The notes under the pieces were generated by a model. The model made no database searches. It was not told the origin of the DNA and worked only from the letters and a program-made list of their open reading frames with translations. From Chitinophagales bacterium (GTDB lineage: Bacteria > Bacteroidota > Bacteroidia > Chitinophagales > Chitinophagaceae), in contig JAIXKI010000020.1 in the NCBI GenBank assembly GCA_026936105.1, forward strand, positions 1 through 64,000: a stretch of 64,000 bases of DNA. The letters run 5' to 3'. This document shows positions 47,252 to 56,179 of this stretch, in pieces. The number at the start of each line of letters is the position of its first letter. Within the stretch, counting starts at the first letter, position 1. The position numbers and the translations under genes were made by a program.

Positions 47252-48415
47252 ATGACCTCCAAAGGGACTCAATCTCTTACAGGGATAAGATTCTTTGCTG
47301 TTTTGATGATCTTTTTATTTCATTACAGTAGCAGGTTGCCGATTAATAGTCCTTTTATAAACGCAGTTTTTAATCAGCTTTTTCTCGGAGTCCAGGTATT
47401 TTTTGTTTTAAGCGGATTTGTGATCTGTTATAAATATTTCAACAATGCTGAACTGAAAAAGAGTTTCCTTTTCACTTATTACATCAGAAGGTTTGCAAAG
47501 ATCTATCCCACTTTCTTTATAATTGTTACACTAAGTTTCCTGATCTGGAATATCAAAGGAGTTGATACTGACTCATCTTTTGGGACCTATCTTTTAAACA
47601 TTTCTTTTCTTAAGGGATTGTCCTCCCAATATCATCTTACCGGGATAGGCCCTACCTGGAGCCTCACTGTGGAAGAGTTCTTTTATTTCTTTTCTCCTTT
47701 CATCTTTGTATATTTTAAAAATAAAGGTGTTTTATTTAAACAGGTTCTTTTCTGGTGGTTGATTGGTGCTGTGCTGGTTGCCATATTCACCATTTCGCCG
47801 GTTGAAGGCTTTTTTGATAGCGCCAGGTTTACCTTTTTTGCAACATTTTTCGGAAGATGCCTTGAATTCTATTTAGGTATATGGCTTGCATTATACATTT
47901 CAGGAAGAATTAGTTTTAAGAGGATTTTGAATTATAAAAGCTCCATCCCTATTTACACCGTGTTGGGTTTGATAGGGATGTTGGTAATTGTTCTATTGAT
48001 TGCAATTCTTAGTTTGTATTTTAAAAAAGGAGCTGCTGAAATGTGGTCGGGTATTTTTCTTTCGAATATTATCTTTCCTATTACAGTCATGATTTTCTTT
48101 TATGGGCTTATCCGGGAGAGATCAATACTTCGGAGAATACTAAATTTGCAATTGCTTCAACTTCTTGGAAAGAGTTCCTATGTACTCTTTCTGATTCACA
48201 CCGGCGTTATTGCGAGCGGGATTGAGAAGTATATCGGGAGAAATATTGTTGTGCTATTTATTTTATTGCAGTCACTCTCAGTCCTTATTTATAAAGCATT
48301 TGAACAGCCTGTTAATAACTGGATAAGGGCTATGGGATCAAATGTTGCACAAAATGTTCATCAGGTAATTTTTAAAAGCAGGACAGCCAAGAGGCAAAAA
48401 TTAGAATCAATTTAG
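47252..48415 (+). CDS. Acyltransferase family 3 membrane protein
   Basis: 387 residues, about ten membrane segments. N-terminal TGIRFFAVLMIFLFHY carries the conserved R and H of OafA/YrhL-type enzymes, which O-acylate surface sugars; WSLTVEEFFYFFSPF is another signature. The gene is A+T-rich. Presumed target is an extracellular glycan or lipid head group. Confidence 0.9.
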   Translation: MTSKGTQSLTGIRFFAVLMIFLFHYSSRLPINSPFINAVFNQLFLGVQVFFVLSGFVICYKYFNNAELKKSFLFTYYIRRFAKIYPTFFIIVTLSFLIWNIKGVDTDSSFGTYLLNISFLKGLSSQYHLTGIGPTWSLTVEEFFYFFSPFIFVYFKNKGVLFKQVLFWWLIGAVLVAIFTISPVEGFFDSARFTFFATFFGRCLEFYLGIWLALYISGRISFKRILNYKSSIPIYTVLGLIGMLVIVLLIAILSLYFKKGAAEMWSGIFLSNIIFPITVMIFFYGLIRERSILRRILNLQLLQLLGKSSYVLFLIHTGVIASGIEKYIGRNIVVLFILLQSLSVLIYKAFEQPVNNWIRAMGSNVAQNVHQVIFKSRTAKRQKLESI

Positions 48416-48617
48416 TGATAAGTCGTTAGATCAAGTTAGATATTATCATAAGATTCCGCTTTCATCTTTAGATTCTCATTAAAGAGTTTTAGGGGTCTAA
48501 TATGCTATCTAACCTAGATACAAAAAAACATCGGGTCATATTGTACATAAAAACTAAATTTGGGCATATTTCTTGTTCGGCTGAGAAAAATTTCTTAGTT
48601 TATAAATCAATAGCAGT
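48416..48617. other. A+T-rich gap
   Basis: About 200 bases with no gene, no clear promoter and no terminator that I can identify. Confidence 0.4.
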
Positions 48618-50099
48618 GTGGTCCCCTTAATTCAATCTTTTAGAATATCCTTACTTTGGAGTTTTAAAAAGTATTTTTTATTAATATTCTTATTGCCCAC
48701 TTTTTTTATTCTTCATGGATTTCAACAGCATTTTTCTTATATCCCGGTTATTGATGCAATAAAATTATTGGGAGAATATTTAGTTTATGAAATAAGTTTT
48801 GCAGGATTTTTTTTTCTTTTTTTCAGGGATATTAAAAAGAGCTTATTCGCTTCATTCATCACTTTATTTTTATTTCTTTTTTTTGGCGCAGTCGAAGATT
48901 TTTTTAAGCTCGTTTTTGTAAATACCCTTTTCGCCCGATATAGGTTTTTGTTTCCATTGTTTGCTGTTGTATGGTATTTTAGTATGAGACTTCTAAAAAA
49001 GAAAGTAATTAGTGAGCGACTTATACTCTTTTTGAATTTTACGGCTTCAATTCTCATTTTCATAGACATTGGTATTGTTTTTTATAAGTCGATCAGTAGT
49101 AAACCTTACGAAGCCGTTATTAATTATTGTGAAAATTGCCCTAAGCCAGATGTATATTTGATTATTCTTGATGATTATGCGGGGAATATAGAACTGAAAT
49201 CAACTTTTAATTATGATAATTCGTATTTTTTAAATCAAATAAGTGACAGACAATTTTATGTGATGGATAGTAGTAGGTCAAATTATGATAAAACCCCTTT
49301 TTCCATTACTTCACTACTGAATATGAAGTATCTTTCTTTGAGAGATTATGAGTATTCTGATAAGAACTTGAATTATTGCTATAAGGCTATTTCAGGTTCA
49401 ACTGTCCTTAGGATTTTTCAAAAGGAGGGATATTTATTTTTTAATAATTCAATTTTTGACTTCCCTTCTCATCCTTCTTTAATCAACAAGACTTTCCTTG
49501 TTTCTGGCATTGATTTGCTCAAATCCCAAACACTGTGGGGAAGATTCAAAAAAGAGATACTGAATAACTTGCTGATGGAGTATTTCACTGGGACAGAGGC
49601 GTATAAGAATTTTATTTTTTCGGATCTGAAAAATAATCAACTGGTTTTTCAAAAAACTATTGAGGCGGTTGATGAAGAAAGCAAGAAACCTAAATTTTGC
49701 TATACTCATCTGATGATGCCGCATTTTCCCTATTATTACGATTCAACAGGGGAAATGAATGACTTAAAAAAATTAGCACCTGCAAATTTAATGAATGAAC
49801 AGTTGTATTTGAGCTATTTAAAATATGCAAATACCAGGGTTTTATTCCTGGTTGATTATATTTTACAAAAGTCTTCACGACAGCCAATTATTCTTTTATT
49901 AAGCGATCATGGATTTAGGTACAATTTATCTAAAGAGCAGGAGCAAATGAAATATTTTAATCTAGCCGCTATATATCTGCCAGATCAGAAATATTATGGT
50001 TATTATCCTACTATTACCAATGTAAATCAAATGCGACTCCTGCTAAACAAGCTATTCAAGTATAATTTTCCCTTGTTAAAAGATGATGTGGTGAAATAA
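48618..50099 (+). CDS. Membrane-anchored sulfatase-fold protein (LtaS/EptA-like)
   Basis: 493 residues, GTG start. About five membrane segments span residues 1-160; the extracytoplasmic domain has PDVYLIILDDYAG (metal-binding Asp pair), KTPFSITSLLNM (position of the Thr nucleophile in this family) and LLLSDHG. It resembles phosphoglycerol/phosphoethanolamine transferases of the alkaline phosphatase superfamily, which decorate lipid or glycan. Base composition is markedly A+T-richer than the flanking core genes, suggesting transfer. Confidence 0.82.
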   Translation: MVPLIQSFRISLLWSFKKYFLLIFLLPTFFILHGFQQHFSYIPVIDAIKLLGEYLVYEISFAGFFFLFFRDIKKSLFASFITLFLFLFFGAVEDFFKLVFVNTLFARYRFLFPLFAVVWYFSMRLLKKKVISERLILFLNFTASILIFIDIGIVFYKSISSKPYEAVINYCENCPKPDVYLIILDDYAGNIELKSTFNYDNSYFLNQISDRQFYVMDSSRSNYDKTPFSITSLLNMKYLSLRDYEYSDKNLNYCYKAISGSTVLRIFQKEGYLFFNNSIFDFPSHPSLINKTFLVSGIDLLKSQTLWGRFKKEILNNLLMEYFTGTEAYKNFIFSDLKNNQLVFQKTIEAVDEESKKPKFCYTHLMMPHFPYYYDSTGEMNDLKKLAPANLMNEQLYLSYLKYANTRVLFLVDYILQKSSRQPIILLLSDHGFRYNLSKEQEQMKYFNLAAIYLPDQKYYGYYPTITNVNQMRLLLNKLFKYNFPLLKDDVVK

Positions 50100-50337
50100 T
50101 CATTTGGAATCGGCTGAAAGAATGGTGTGCAGACTTTTTCTCATTAATTCCGTTGTAATGAGTTTTCATTTTATCAATGCCCGAAAAATGACGAAAAAAC
50201 GGGTCGGCGAATTCTGGGCTTAAGAAGCTTCCAATTATAAAATGTCTGAATAGCTTACTGTTACAAAATTGATCGTTAAGCTCGATTTTGAATTTCGGGT
50301 CAAAAATCTTCGGATTAAATATTCCGGGCTCCTGCAT
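50056..50337 (-). CDS. Doubtful small ORF or gene remnant
   Basis: 93 residues (start MQEPGIFNPKIFD) filling the gap between two convergent genes and overlapping both ends. The amino acid composition looks protein-like (FFRHFSGIDKMKTHYNG), and its start overlaps the 3' end of the membrane-protein gene. I recognise no family. It may be the stump of a gene lost at this junction or chance. Confidence 0.25.
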   Translation of the reverse strand: MQEPGIFNPKIFDPKFKIELNDQFCNSKLFRHFIIGSFLSPEFADPFFRHFSGIDKMKTHYNGINEKKSAHHSFSRFQMIISPHHLLTRENYT

Positions 50338-51493
50338 TTTTTCTGAATTTGGCGGTGAGTTTATTTAAGAATGGTGATGACAGAATATAAATGTAAGGTA
50401 CAATCGTGAGAAAAAAACGATTATGCCAGTCATCACAGGTCAGAATAACGCTACACCAGGTTATGATAACAAGAGAGGCCGAATATATCAGTATGTATTT
50501 ATTTTTTTTTAACCAGGAAGGAATACTTAATATCAGCATAAGAAACAATGGGTAGAAATATACGCCGAGGAACAAATTGTGGCCAGTGCTGTAATAAGTT
50601 CTGATCAGCCCCCAAAATGCCACTGACTTTAACCAGGCTAACCTGATGAATTGATCAAAGTTGTGCATAATGTAATAAAGTAAGCCATAAATGGAATTTG
50701 GATTCTCCGATGTTTTTATATCCCTGAAATACGGGAGCATTGGCACTCCACAAATAATTCTTTCATCCCGGAAAGGCAACATAAAATCCAGTTCACCGCC
50801 ACTTCCTAAAGCCATATTAAGAAAGAAAAGGAAAGCAACGGACACGAGAAGTATTATTGCCAGTTTTAAGATAACTGACAGGAAACGCAGAAATCGGAAA
50901 AAAAGATAAAGAGCTGTTGCCGGTACAAAATATAATCCTGTTGGCCTGGTGAAAACGATCAGGATGATAAATAAAAACAGGATAGCGCAATTTTTTATAG
51001 TCAATTTATTTATCTGTAATAAATAGCAACTGAATATTATGGTAAGGCTAAAAAAGATTGATTCCGTTTGTAAGGCTGTGTTGAAAGTCTGAAATGGGTA
51101 ATTACAGATCAGTAAAAGGGTCAGGATAAAAGCAGTGGCCTTGTTGGCGGATTTTATTATGAACTTATAAAAAACGTAAGTGGCAATGATGTTCAGTGTC
51201 AGTTGAATAATCACTACAGATAAAAACCCGGTATTGAATTTTATTGCTCCGGCAATAAGGAATATTTGAGTAGAATAAAGCCAGAAGTTCGATGAACTCA
51301 CTGCCCCGTTTTCCAACAAATTCTTTGCTTCATTAATATATTTTACGGCCTCAAAATCAGTTACGATCCCGAAACGGCAGAAGATCAGGCATTGAATGAT
51401 TATCCATGAAAGGATAAGGGTGACCTCAAAACCATAACGGTGCAATACCTTTGAGTATGAGGGCTTCATAAATGACAATTGGGTTCCCTTCAT
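50315..51493 (-). CDS. Polytopic membrane protein, glycosyltransferase-like
   Basis: 392 residues with about nine to ten membrane segments, and an extracellular-type loop early after helix 1 with FEAVKYINEAKNLLENG; this layout resembles ArnT/PMT-like or EpsG-type lipid-linked-sugar transferases. No firm catalytic motif can be named. A+T-rich like its neighbours. Confidence 0.7.
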   Translation of the reverse strand: MKGTQLSFMKPSYSKVLHRYGFEVTLILSWIIIQCLIFCRFGIVTDFEAVKYINEAKNLLENGAVSSSNFWLYSTQIFLIAGAIKFNTGFLSVVIIQLTLNIIATYVFYKFIIKSANKATAFILTLLLICNYPFQTFNTALQTESIFFSLTIIFSCYLLQINKLTIKNCAILFLFIILIVFTRPTGLYFVPATALYLFFRFLRFLSVILKLAIILLVSVAFLFFLNMALGSGGELDFMLPFRDERIICGVPMLPYFRDIKTSENPNSIYGLLYYIMHNFDQFIRLAWLKSVAFWGLIRTYYSTGHNLFLGVYFYPLFLMLILSIPSWLKKNKYILIYSASLVIITWCSVILTCDDWHNRFFLTIVPYIYILSSPFLNKLTAKFRKNAGARNI

Positions 51494-51673
51494 CCCGGCA
51501 AAGATAGGAGCAAAGAAGAACGATGGATATCAGTCGTCCCGGCAAAGGAACTGATCCGGTCCGGTTCCTTATGAATTAAAAAGAATTTTGGCCGGACTCT
51601 TAAGTCTGATTTCAGGTAAAAGGGCGGGTGTACTTAGGTATTTTATATAATTTTAAAATTCGAAATTTACCAT

Positions 51674-51681
51674 TATCTTTG
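51674..51681 (+). promoter_or_regulatory. -7 box before rpsU
   Basis: TATCTTTG fits TAnnTTTG and lies 31 bases before the start codon. Confidence 0.6.
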
Positions 51682-51697
51682 CTGCCCTAAAAATACC

Positions 51698-51706
51698 AAA
51701 GGAGGT
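51698..51706 (+). promoter_or_regulatory. Strong Shine-Dalgarno of rpsU
   Basis: AAAGGAGGT ends six bases before the start codon. This is an exceptional full complement to the 16S 3' end in a window where other starts lack such motifs. In Bacteroidota the anti-SD is held by bS21 and neighbours, and rpsU mRNA is thought to use its SD for autoregulation. Confidence 0.85.
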
Positions 51707-51712
51707 ATATCA

Positions 51713-51910
51713 ATGCTCATTATTGATTCAAAAGATTGCGAAAACATAGACAAGGCACTTAAGAAGTACAAGAAAAAGTTTGAGAAGTCAAAAGTGCTAT
51801 TGCAGTTGAGAGAGCGTCAGAGCTTTACTAAGCCCTCAGTAAAACGTCGCAACCAGGTCTTACGTGCAATCTATAAGCAACAGATCGCCAGCGGTAAAAT
51901 AGAAGGATAG
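51713..51910 (+). CDS. rpsU: 30S ribosomal protein bS21
   Basis: 65 residues. bS21 sits beside the 16S anti-Shine-Dalgarno. Motifs: KDCENIDKALKKYKKKFEKS and a basic C-terminus KRRNQVLRAIYKQQ. Preceded by a full SD and promoter; 63 bases before xerC. Confidence 0.95.
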   Translation: MLIIDSKDCENIDKALKKYKKKFEKSKVLLQLRERQSFTKPSVKRRNQVLRAIYKQQIASGKIEG

Positions 51911-51973
51911 TTGTATAGTAACTGAATTATAAGATAGCTGCAAAGTTTTATAGCTTTGCAGCTATTCTGTTTT

Positions 51974-52876
51974 ATGCCTTTATCTGACCATAAAGAGATC
52001 CAATCCTTCATTGATTACCTGCGTTTTGAAAAAAGGTATTCTGCTAACACGGTTATTTCTTATCAGACGGACCTTTCTGATTTTTTCAATTATTTGGACA
52101 TCAGTTTTGGCAAACTTCAGATCAGAGAGATAAGCCCTGCCTTTATTCGCAGCTGGATGGCCCTGATGAAAGAGTCCGGCATGACTTCAAAGTCCATTAA
52201 CAGAAAGATCTCCACTCTCCGTTCTTTTTTTAAATACCTGCTGAAAATTGAGAGTATTGATAACTCACCGATGGCCAATGTCATCACACCAAAGATCGGT
52301 AAACGATTGCCGGTGTTCATCAATGAAGATGATGCAAAGCAACTGGTGAATTCATTGAACGCTGCAGCTGAAGACTGGAAAAGCCTGAATGCAAAGATGC
52401 TGATAACACTCTTTTATGACACCGGAATGAGGTTAACAGAATTGATAAGTTTGAAAGAAACACAGGTGGACCTGAGCAGGCAGCAGGTCAAAGTGCTTGG
52501 AAAAGGGAACAAAGAGCGGATAATCCCTTTGAATAAGGAAGCCGGTGAGAGCATTAAGGAATATATAAAGCAGAAAAATGAAAAGTTCGGATCAGGAGAT
52601 GACTTTCTTTTTGTGACCGAAAAGGGCAAAAAAATGTACCCCAAATATGCTTACCTGCTGGTTAAGAAATATTTGGGTGAGATCAGCACCCTTGATAAAA
52701 AAAGCCCTCACGTGCTTCGTCATACTTTTGCCACTCATTTAATGAATAACGGCGCTGACCTGAATGCGGTAAAAGAATTGCTGGGACACAGCAGCCTTGC
52801 GGCCACTCAGATCTATACCCATAATACAATTGAAAAGCTCAGGAATATCTATAAAAAAGCTCATCCCAAGGCTTGA
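51974..52876 (+). CDS. xerC: Tyrosine recombinase XerC/XerD type
   Basis: 300 residues from ATG 51974; resolves chromosome dimers at dif with its partner. Core-binding SAM-like domain (about 1-95) and catalytic domain with R of GMRLTE, K of LGKGNKER, HVLRHTF, LGHS and nucleophile Y of QIYTHN. Length 300 and the core location beside rpsU fit a housekeeping Xer, unlike the longer integrase of the array. Confidence 0.93.
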   Translation: MPLSDHKEIQSFIDYLRFEKRYSANTVISYQTDLSDFFNYLDISFGKLQIREISPAFIRSWMALMKESGMTSKSINRKISTLRSFFKYLLKIESIDNSPMANVITPKIGKRLPVFINEDDAKQLVNSLNAAAEDWKSLNAKMLITLFYDTGMRLTELISLKETQVDLSRQQVKVLGKGNKERIIPLNKEAGESIKEYIKQKNEKFGSGDDFLFVTEKGKKMYPKYAYLLVKKYLGEISTLDKKSPHVLRHTFATHLMNNGADLNAVKELLGHSSLAATQIYTHNTIEKLRNIYKKAHPKA

Positions 52877-52878
52877 AA

Positions 52879-52895
52879 CCGGGTCTTACACCCGG
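52879..52895 (+). terminator. Possible hairpin after xerC
   Basis: CCGGGT / ACCCGG stem with a 5-base loop, followed by A-rich rather than T-rich sequence. Termination is uncertain. Confidence 0.4.
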
Positions 52896-53030
52896 AAAAA
52901 ATTTTAATTGATTTTTATTTTAAGCGACAAAGAATTTTTGTAATTTCATCCTGGCCACTATGGCAATTTCTTGAATGGGAATTATTTCAAGTTCTTTATT
53001 TATTGTTTCACCGATTTAAAAGCGATTATC

Positions 53031-53330
53031 ATGAACGTAAACATTCAGACAGTCCACTTTGATGCGGATAACAAATTGGTAGAATACGTCCACCAAAAGC
53101 TTCAAAAGCTGTTACTCTTTAATGACCGCATCGTGAAAGTTAATGTGTTTCTGAAACTCGACAATGTTGCACACAACATCAAAGACAAAATCGCTGAGAT
53201 CAGAATACACGTACCCAGGCACCAATTTTTTGTGAAATCAACCAGTAAATCGTTCGAAGCATCCTTTGATGATGCTTTCGATTCTGTTGTAACATTAATC
53301 AAACGAAGAAAAGAAAAAAAAGCTGCGTAA
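53031..53330 (+). CDS. hpf: Ribosome hibernation-promoting factor family protein
   Basis: 99 residues from ATG 53031 (MNVNIQTVHFDADNKL). Short HPF/RaiA family member; binds the 30S decoding channel in stationary phase. IQTVHFDAD and RIHVPRHQFFVKSTSKSF are family-like. A boxA-like motif and then a strong terminator surround it. Confidence 0.93.
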   Translation: MNVNIQTVHFDADNKLVEYVHQKLQKLLLFNDRIVKVNVFLKLDNVAHNIKDKIAEIRIHVPRHQFFVKSTSKSFEASFDDAFDSVVTLIKRRKEKKAA

Positions 53331-53338
53331 TGAATTTA

Positions 53339-53364
53339 AGACCCCGAAGAACCGGGGTCTTTTT
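53339..53364 (+). terminator. Rho-independent terminator after hpf
   Basis: Perfect 8-bp stem AGACCCCG / CGGGGTCT with loop AAGAAC and T run. Confidence 0.9.
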
Positions 53365-53398
53365 GTTTTTATTTTCAGCAGAAAATTACAATCAAAAT

Positions 53399-53428
53399 TT
53401 TGGGAATAATCAAATTCCTTTACTTTTG
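53399..53428 (+). promoter_or_regulatory. Promoter of the tRNA-tuf operon
   Basis: -33 TTTG (53399-53402), 18-base spacer, -7 TACTTTTG (53421-53428). A boxA-like AGTTCTTTA follows at 53448-53456. Confidence 0.75.
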
Positions 53429-53447
53429 CATACCCAAAAATTGGGGT

Positions 53448-53456
53448 AGTTCTTTA
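53448..53456 (+). promoter_or_regulatory. boxA-like element in tRNA operon leader
   Basis: AGTTCTTTA matches the NusB/NusE-binding boxA core (GYTCTTTAA). About 20 bases after the -7 box. Identical strings recur at 53811, 54802, 56313 and 57350. Confidence 0.6.
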
Positions 53457-53528
53457 TTGTCTCAATCCGCCGTAGCCATTAAGCCATGAGTTATAGATTA
53501 TGGAAGAGCAAAGGCGGCATCGGAAATT

Positions 53529-53601
53529 GCCACTTTAGCTCAGCCGGTAGAGCAACTGATTTGTAATCAGTAGGTCGTTGGTTCGATTCCGACAAGTGGC
53601 T
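53529..53601 (+). tRNA. tRNA-Thr (TGT)
   Basis: 73 nt. Acceptor GCCACTT / AAGTGGC, anticodon stem ACTGA / TCAGT with loop TTTGTAA giving TGT. First gene of the Thr-Tyr-Gly-Thr-tuf cluster, an order conserved with E. coli thrU-tyrU-glyT-thrT-tufB. Confidence 0.96.
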
Positions 53602-53686
53602 CAGGGTCGGTTTTGAGAATGACATTAAGGTATTCCTGAATATGCCGGGAAGGTCGTTGATCAGATTCAGACAAAAAAGGTTTTAA

Positions 53687-53769
53687 GGGCAAGTAGCCAA
53701 GTGGCCAACGGCAACAGACTGTAAATCTGTCCTCTTCGGAGTTCGGTGGTTCGAATCCATCCTTGCCCA
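53687..53769 (+). tRNA. tRNA-Tyr (GTA)
   Basis: 83 nt with a long variable arm. Acceptor GGGCAAG / CTTGCCC, anticodon loop CTGTAAA giving GTA. Confidence 0.96.
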
Positions 53770-53810
53770 CTTCGTCCACTTAAGCATTAGCGAAGGTTGA
53801 CAGTAAATAT

Positions 53811-53822
53811 AGTTCTTTAAAG
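53811..53822 (+). promoter_or_regulatory. boxA-like element between tRNA-Tyr and tRNA-Gly
   Basis: AGTTCTTTAAAG, inside the transcribed spacer. Confidence 0.5.
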
Positions 53823-53861
53823 TAATTATTCCGCCCTTGTTTAAGCTTTGGCGGATACAAG

Positions 53862-53934
53862 CGGAAGTAGCTCAGTTGGTAGAGCGACAGCCTTCCAAGC
53901 TGTAGGTCGCGGGTTCGAGCCTCGTCTTCCGCTC
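53862..53934 (+). tRNA. tRNA-Gly (TCC)
   Basis: 73 nt. Acceptor GCGGAAG / CTTCCGC, anticodon loop CTTCCAA giving TCC. Confidence 0.96.
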
Positions 53935-54023
53935 TGCTGATACCGGTCATGTTAGTCAAACAAGTCGAACAGTTCAGGAATTGATTTGGCTTTTATGACG
54001 CACTGACTTCAATGACTGGATAA

Positions 54024-54095
<72 letters not shown>

Positions 54096-54783
54096 CAGAA
54101 GATATTTGAAAGTTGAGACGGAAGTGACAGAGCATCCCGATGGAATCGGGAAGGTCATGGGTTCAATTCCCATTAACGGCTCAGAAGATATTTGAAAGTT
54201 GAGACGGAAGTGACAGAGCATCCCGATGGAATCGGGAAGGTCATGGGTTCAATTCCCATTAACGGCTCAGAAGATATTTGAAAGTTGAGACGGAAGTGAC
54301 AGAGCATCCCGATGGAATCGGGAAGGTCATGGGTTCAATTCCCATTAACGGCTCAGAAGATATTTGAAAGTTGAGACGGAAGTGACAGAGCATCCCGATG
54401 GAATCGGGAAGGTCATGGGTTCAATTCCCATTAACGGCTCAGAAGATATTTGAAAGTTGAGACGGAAGTGACAGAGCATCCCGATGGAATCGGGAAGGTC
54501 ATGGGTTCAATTCCCATTAACGGCTCAGAAGATATTTGAAAGTTGAGACGGAAGTGACAGAGCATCCCGATGGAATCGGGAAGGTCATGGGTTCAATTCC
54601 CATTAACGGCTCAGAAGATATTTGAAAGTTGAGACGGAAGTGACAGAGCATCCCGATGGAATCGGGAAGGTCATGGGTTCAATTCCCATTAACGGCTCAG
54701 AAGATATTTGAAAGTTGAGACGGAAGTGACAGAGCATCCCGATGGAATCGGGAAGGTCATGGGTTCAATTCCCATTAACGGCT
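54096..54783 (+). repeat. Eight tandem 86-bp repeats carrying the tRNA-Thr 3' end
   Basis: Perfect copies (54096, 54182, 54268, 54354, 54440, 54526, 54612, 54698; last ends 54783) of an 86-bp unit. The last 30 bases equal 54066-54095 of tRNA-Thr(GGT): variable loop, T arm, 3' acceptor strand and discriminator. Before it AGAGCA, then TCCCG-ATGGAAT-CGGGA, a 5-bp stem with 7-base loop placed like an anticodon arm but with an unrelated sequence (loop bases 34-36 GGA). The 5' acceptor strand is absent, so no full tRNA can fold. Resembles the rtT repeats of the E. coli tyrT operon, which carry a tRNA 3' end; release of small RNAs by tRNA processing enzymes is inferred. Confidence 0.97.
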
Positions 54784-54801
54784 CAGAAGCTTAAAAAAAC
54801 A

Positions 54802-54811
54802 AGTTCTTTAG
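54802..54811 (+). promoter_or_regulatory. boxA-like element before tuf
   Basis: AGTTCTTTAG just after the repeat array and about 100 bases before the tuf start. Confidence 0.5.
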
Positions 54812-54914
54812 GGTATAAGAAAATTAATAGAAGGAAATATTTCGGTTAAAGCCGGGAACTATTTTATAAAGAGCAAACAATTATTGATAAAACACACAAC
54901 AAAAAAGAGATAAT

Positions 54915-56102
54915 ATGTCAAAAGAGACCTTTAAGAGGGATAAACCTCACCTTAATGTTGGTACGATTGGTCACATCGACCACGGTAAAACCACTTTGAC
55001 CGCAGCGATTACTTCTATTCTGGCAAAAAGAGGTATGGCTGAAGCAAAAAAGTATGATGAGATCGATGCTGCTCCTGAAGAAAAGGAACGTGGTATCACC
55101 ATTAATACAGCGCATGTGGAATATCAGACAGCAAGCCGCCACTATGCCCACGTGGATTGCCCCGGTCACGCTGACTATGTTAAAAACATGATCACAGGTG
55201 CTGCTCAGATGGATGGCGCAATTCTGGTGGTAGCTGCTACCGATGGCCCCATGCCGCAGACTAAAGAGCACATTCTTCTTGCCCGTCAGGTTGGTGTTCC
55301 CCGCATGGTGGTCTTTATGAATAAAGTTGACCTGGTGGATGATCCCGAGCTTCTGGACCTGGTAGAGATGGAGATCCGTGATCTGCTAACGTTCTATGGA
55401 TTTGATGGTGCCAATACACCAATAATCAGAGGCTCTGCTACCGGTGCTTTAGCCGGAGAAGAAAAATGGGTAAAAGCAATTGATGAATTAATGGATGCAG
55501 TGGATAGCTACATTCCTCTTCCTCCTCGTCCGATTGATCAGCCTTTCCTTATGTCTGTAGAAGACGTATTCTCTATCACAGGTCGCGGAACTGTTGCAAC
55601 TGGTAGAATTGAAAGAGGGAGAATTAAAGTAGGTGAACCCGTTGAGATCGTTGGTCTGATACCTCAACCGCTTAGCTCAACAGTGACCGGAGTTGAGATG
55701 TTCCGTAAATTACTGGAAGAAGGAGAAGCAGGTGATAATGCAGGATTATTACTCCGTGGGATTGAGAAAAAAGATATCCGCCGCGGTATGGTTATATGTA
55801 AGCCCGGTTCCATTACTCCACATACTGAATTTAAAGGAGAAGTTTACGTTTTGAGCAAAGAAGAAGGTGGACGTCATACTCCGTTCTTTAATAAATACCG
55901 TCCTCAGTTTTACTTCCGTACAACTGACGTAACCGGCGAAGTGGAATTACCTGCAGGTACTGAAATGGTGATGCCCGGTGATAATACTTCCCTTACCGTA
56001 AAGTTGATTATGCCTATTGCTATGGAGAAAGGTTTGAAATTTGCGATTCGTGAAGGCGGCCGTACGGTGGGCGCTGGTCAGGTGACTGAAATTATAAAAT
56101 AA
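54915..56102 (+). CDS. tuf: Elongation factor Tu
   Basis: 395 residues. Delivers aminoacyl-tRNA to the ribosome. G1 GHIDHGKT, G3 DCPGH, G4 NKVD, and the C-terminal EF-Tu domains 2 and 3 are intact. The start has only an A-rich AAAAAAGAG before it. Last gene after the tRNA cluster and repeat array. Confidence 0.98.
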   Translation: MSKETFKRDKPHLNVGTIGHIDHGKTTLTAAITSILAKRGMAEAKKYDEIDAAPEEKERGITINTAHVEYQTASRHYAHVDCPGHADYVKNMITGAAQMDGAILVVAATDGPMPQTKEHILLARQVGVPRMVVFMNKVDLVDDPELLDLVEMEIRDLLTFYGFDGANTPIIRGSATGALAGEEKWVKAIDELMDAVDSYIPLPPRPIDQPFLMSVEDVFSITGRGTVATGRIERGRIKVGEPVEIVGLIPQPLSSTVTGVEMFRKLLEEGEAGDNAGLLLRGIEKKDIRRGMVICKPGSITPHTEFKGEVYVLSKEEGGRHTPFFNKYRPQFYFRTTDVTGEVELPAGTEMVMPGDNTSLTVKLIMPIAMEKGLKFAIREGGRTVGAGQVTEIIK

Positions 56103-56154
56103 GAAGCTGAAACTGGGTTTTACAGTTTGAGCCGGAATGTTACAAATGATTTTA

Positions 56155-56162
56155 TATCTTTG
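56155..56162 (+). promoter_or_regulatory. -7-like box before the tRNA-Trp leader
   Basis: TATCTTTG fits TAnnTTTG, but the nearest TTTG is 25 bases upstream instead of about 19. A hairpin with T tail follows 18 bases later. Confidence 0.4.
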
Positions 56163-56179
56163 TAATAATCAATGATCTG

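Noticed and set aside
54096-54783. CRISPR array
   Set aside because: Repeats are contiguous with no variable spacers and contain tRNA sequence; no cas genes nearby.
54096-54783. Eight extra tRNA genes
   Set aside because: Each unit has T arm and 3' acceptor strand but no matching 5' acceptor strand, so a full cloverleaf cannot form.
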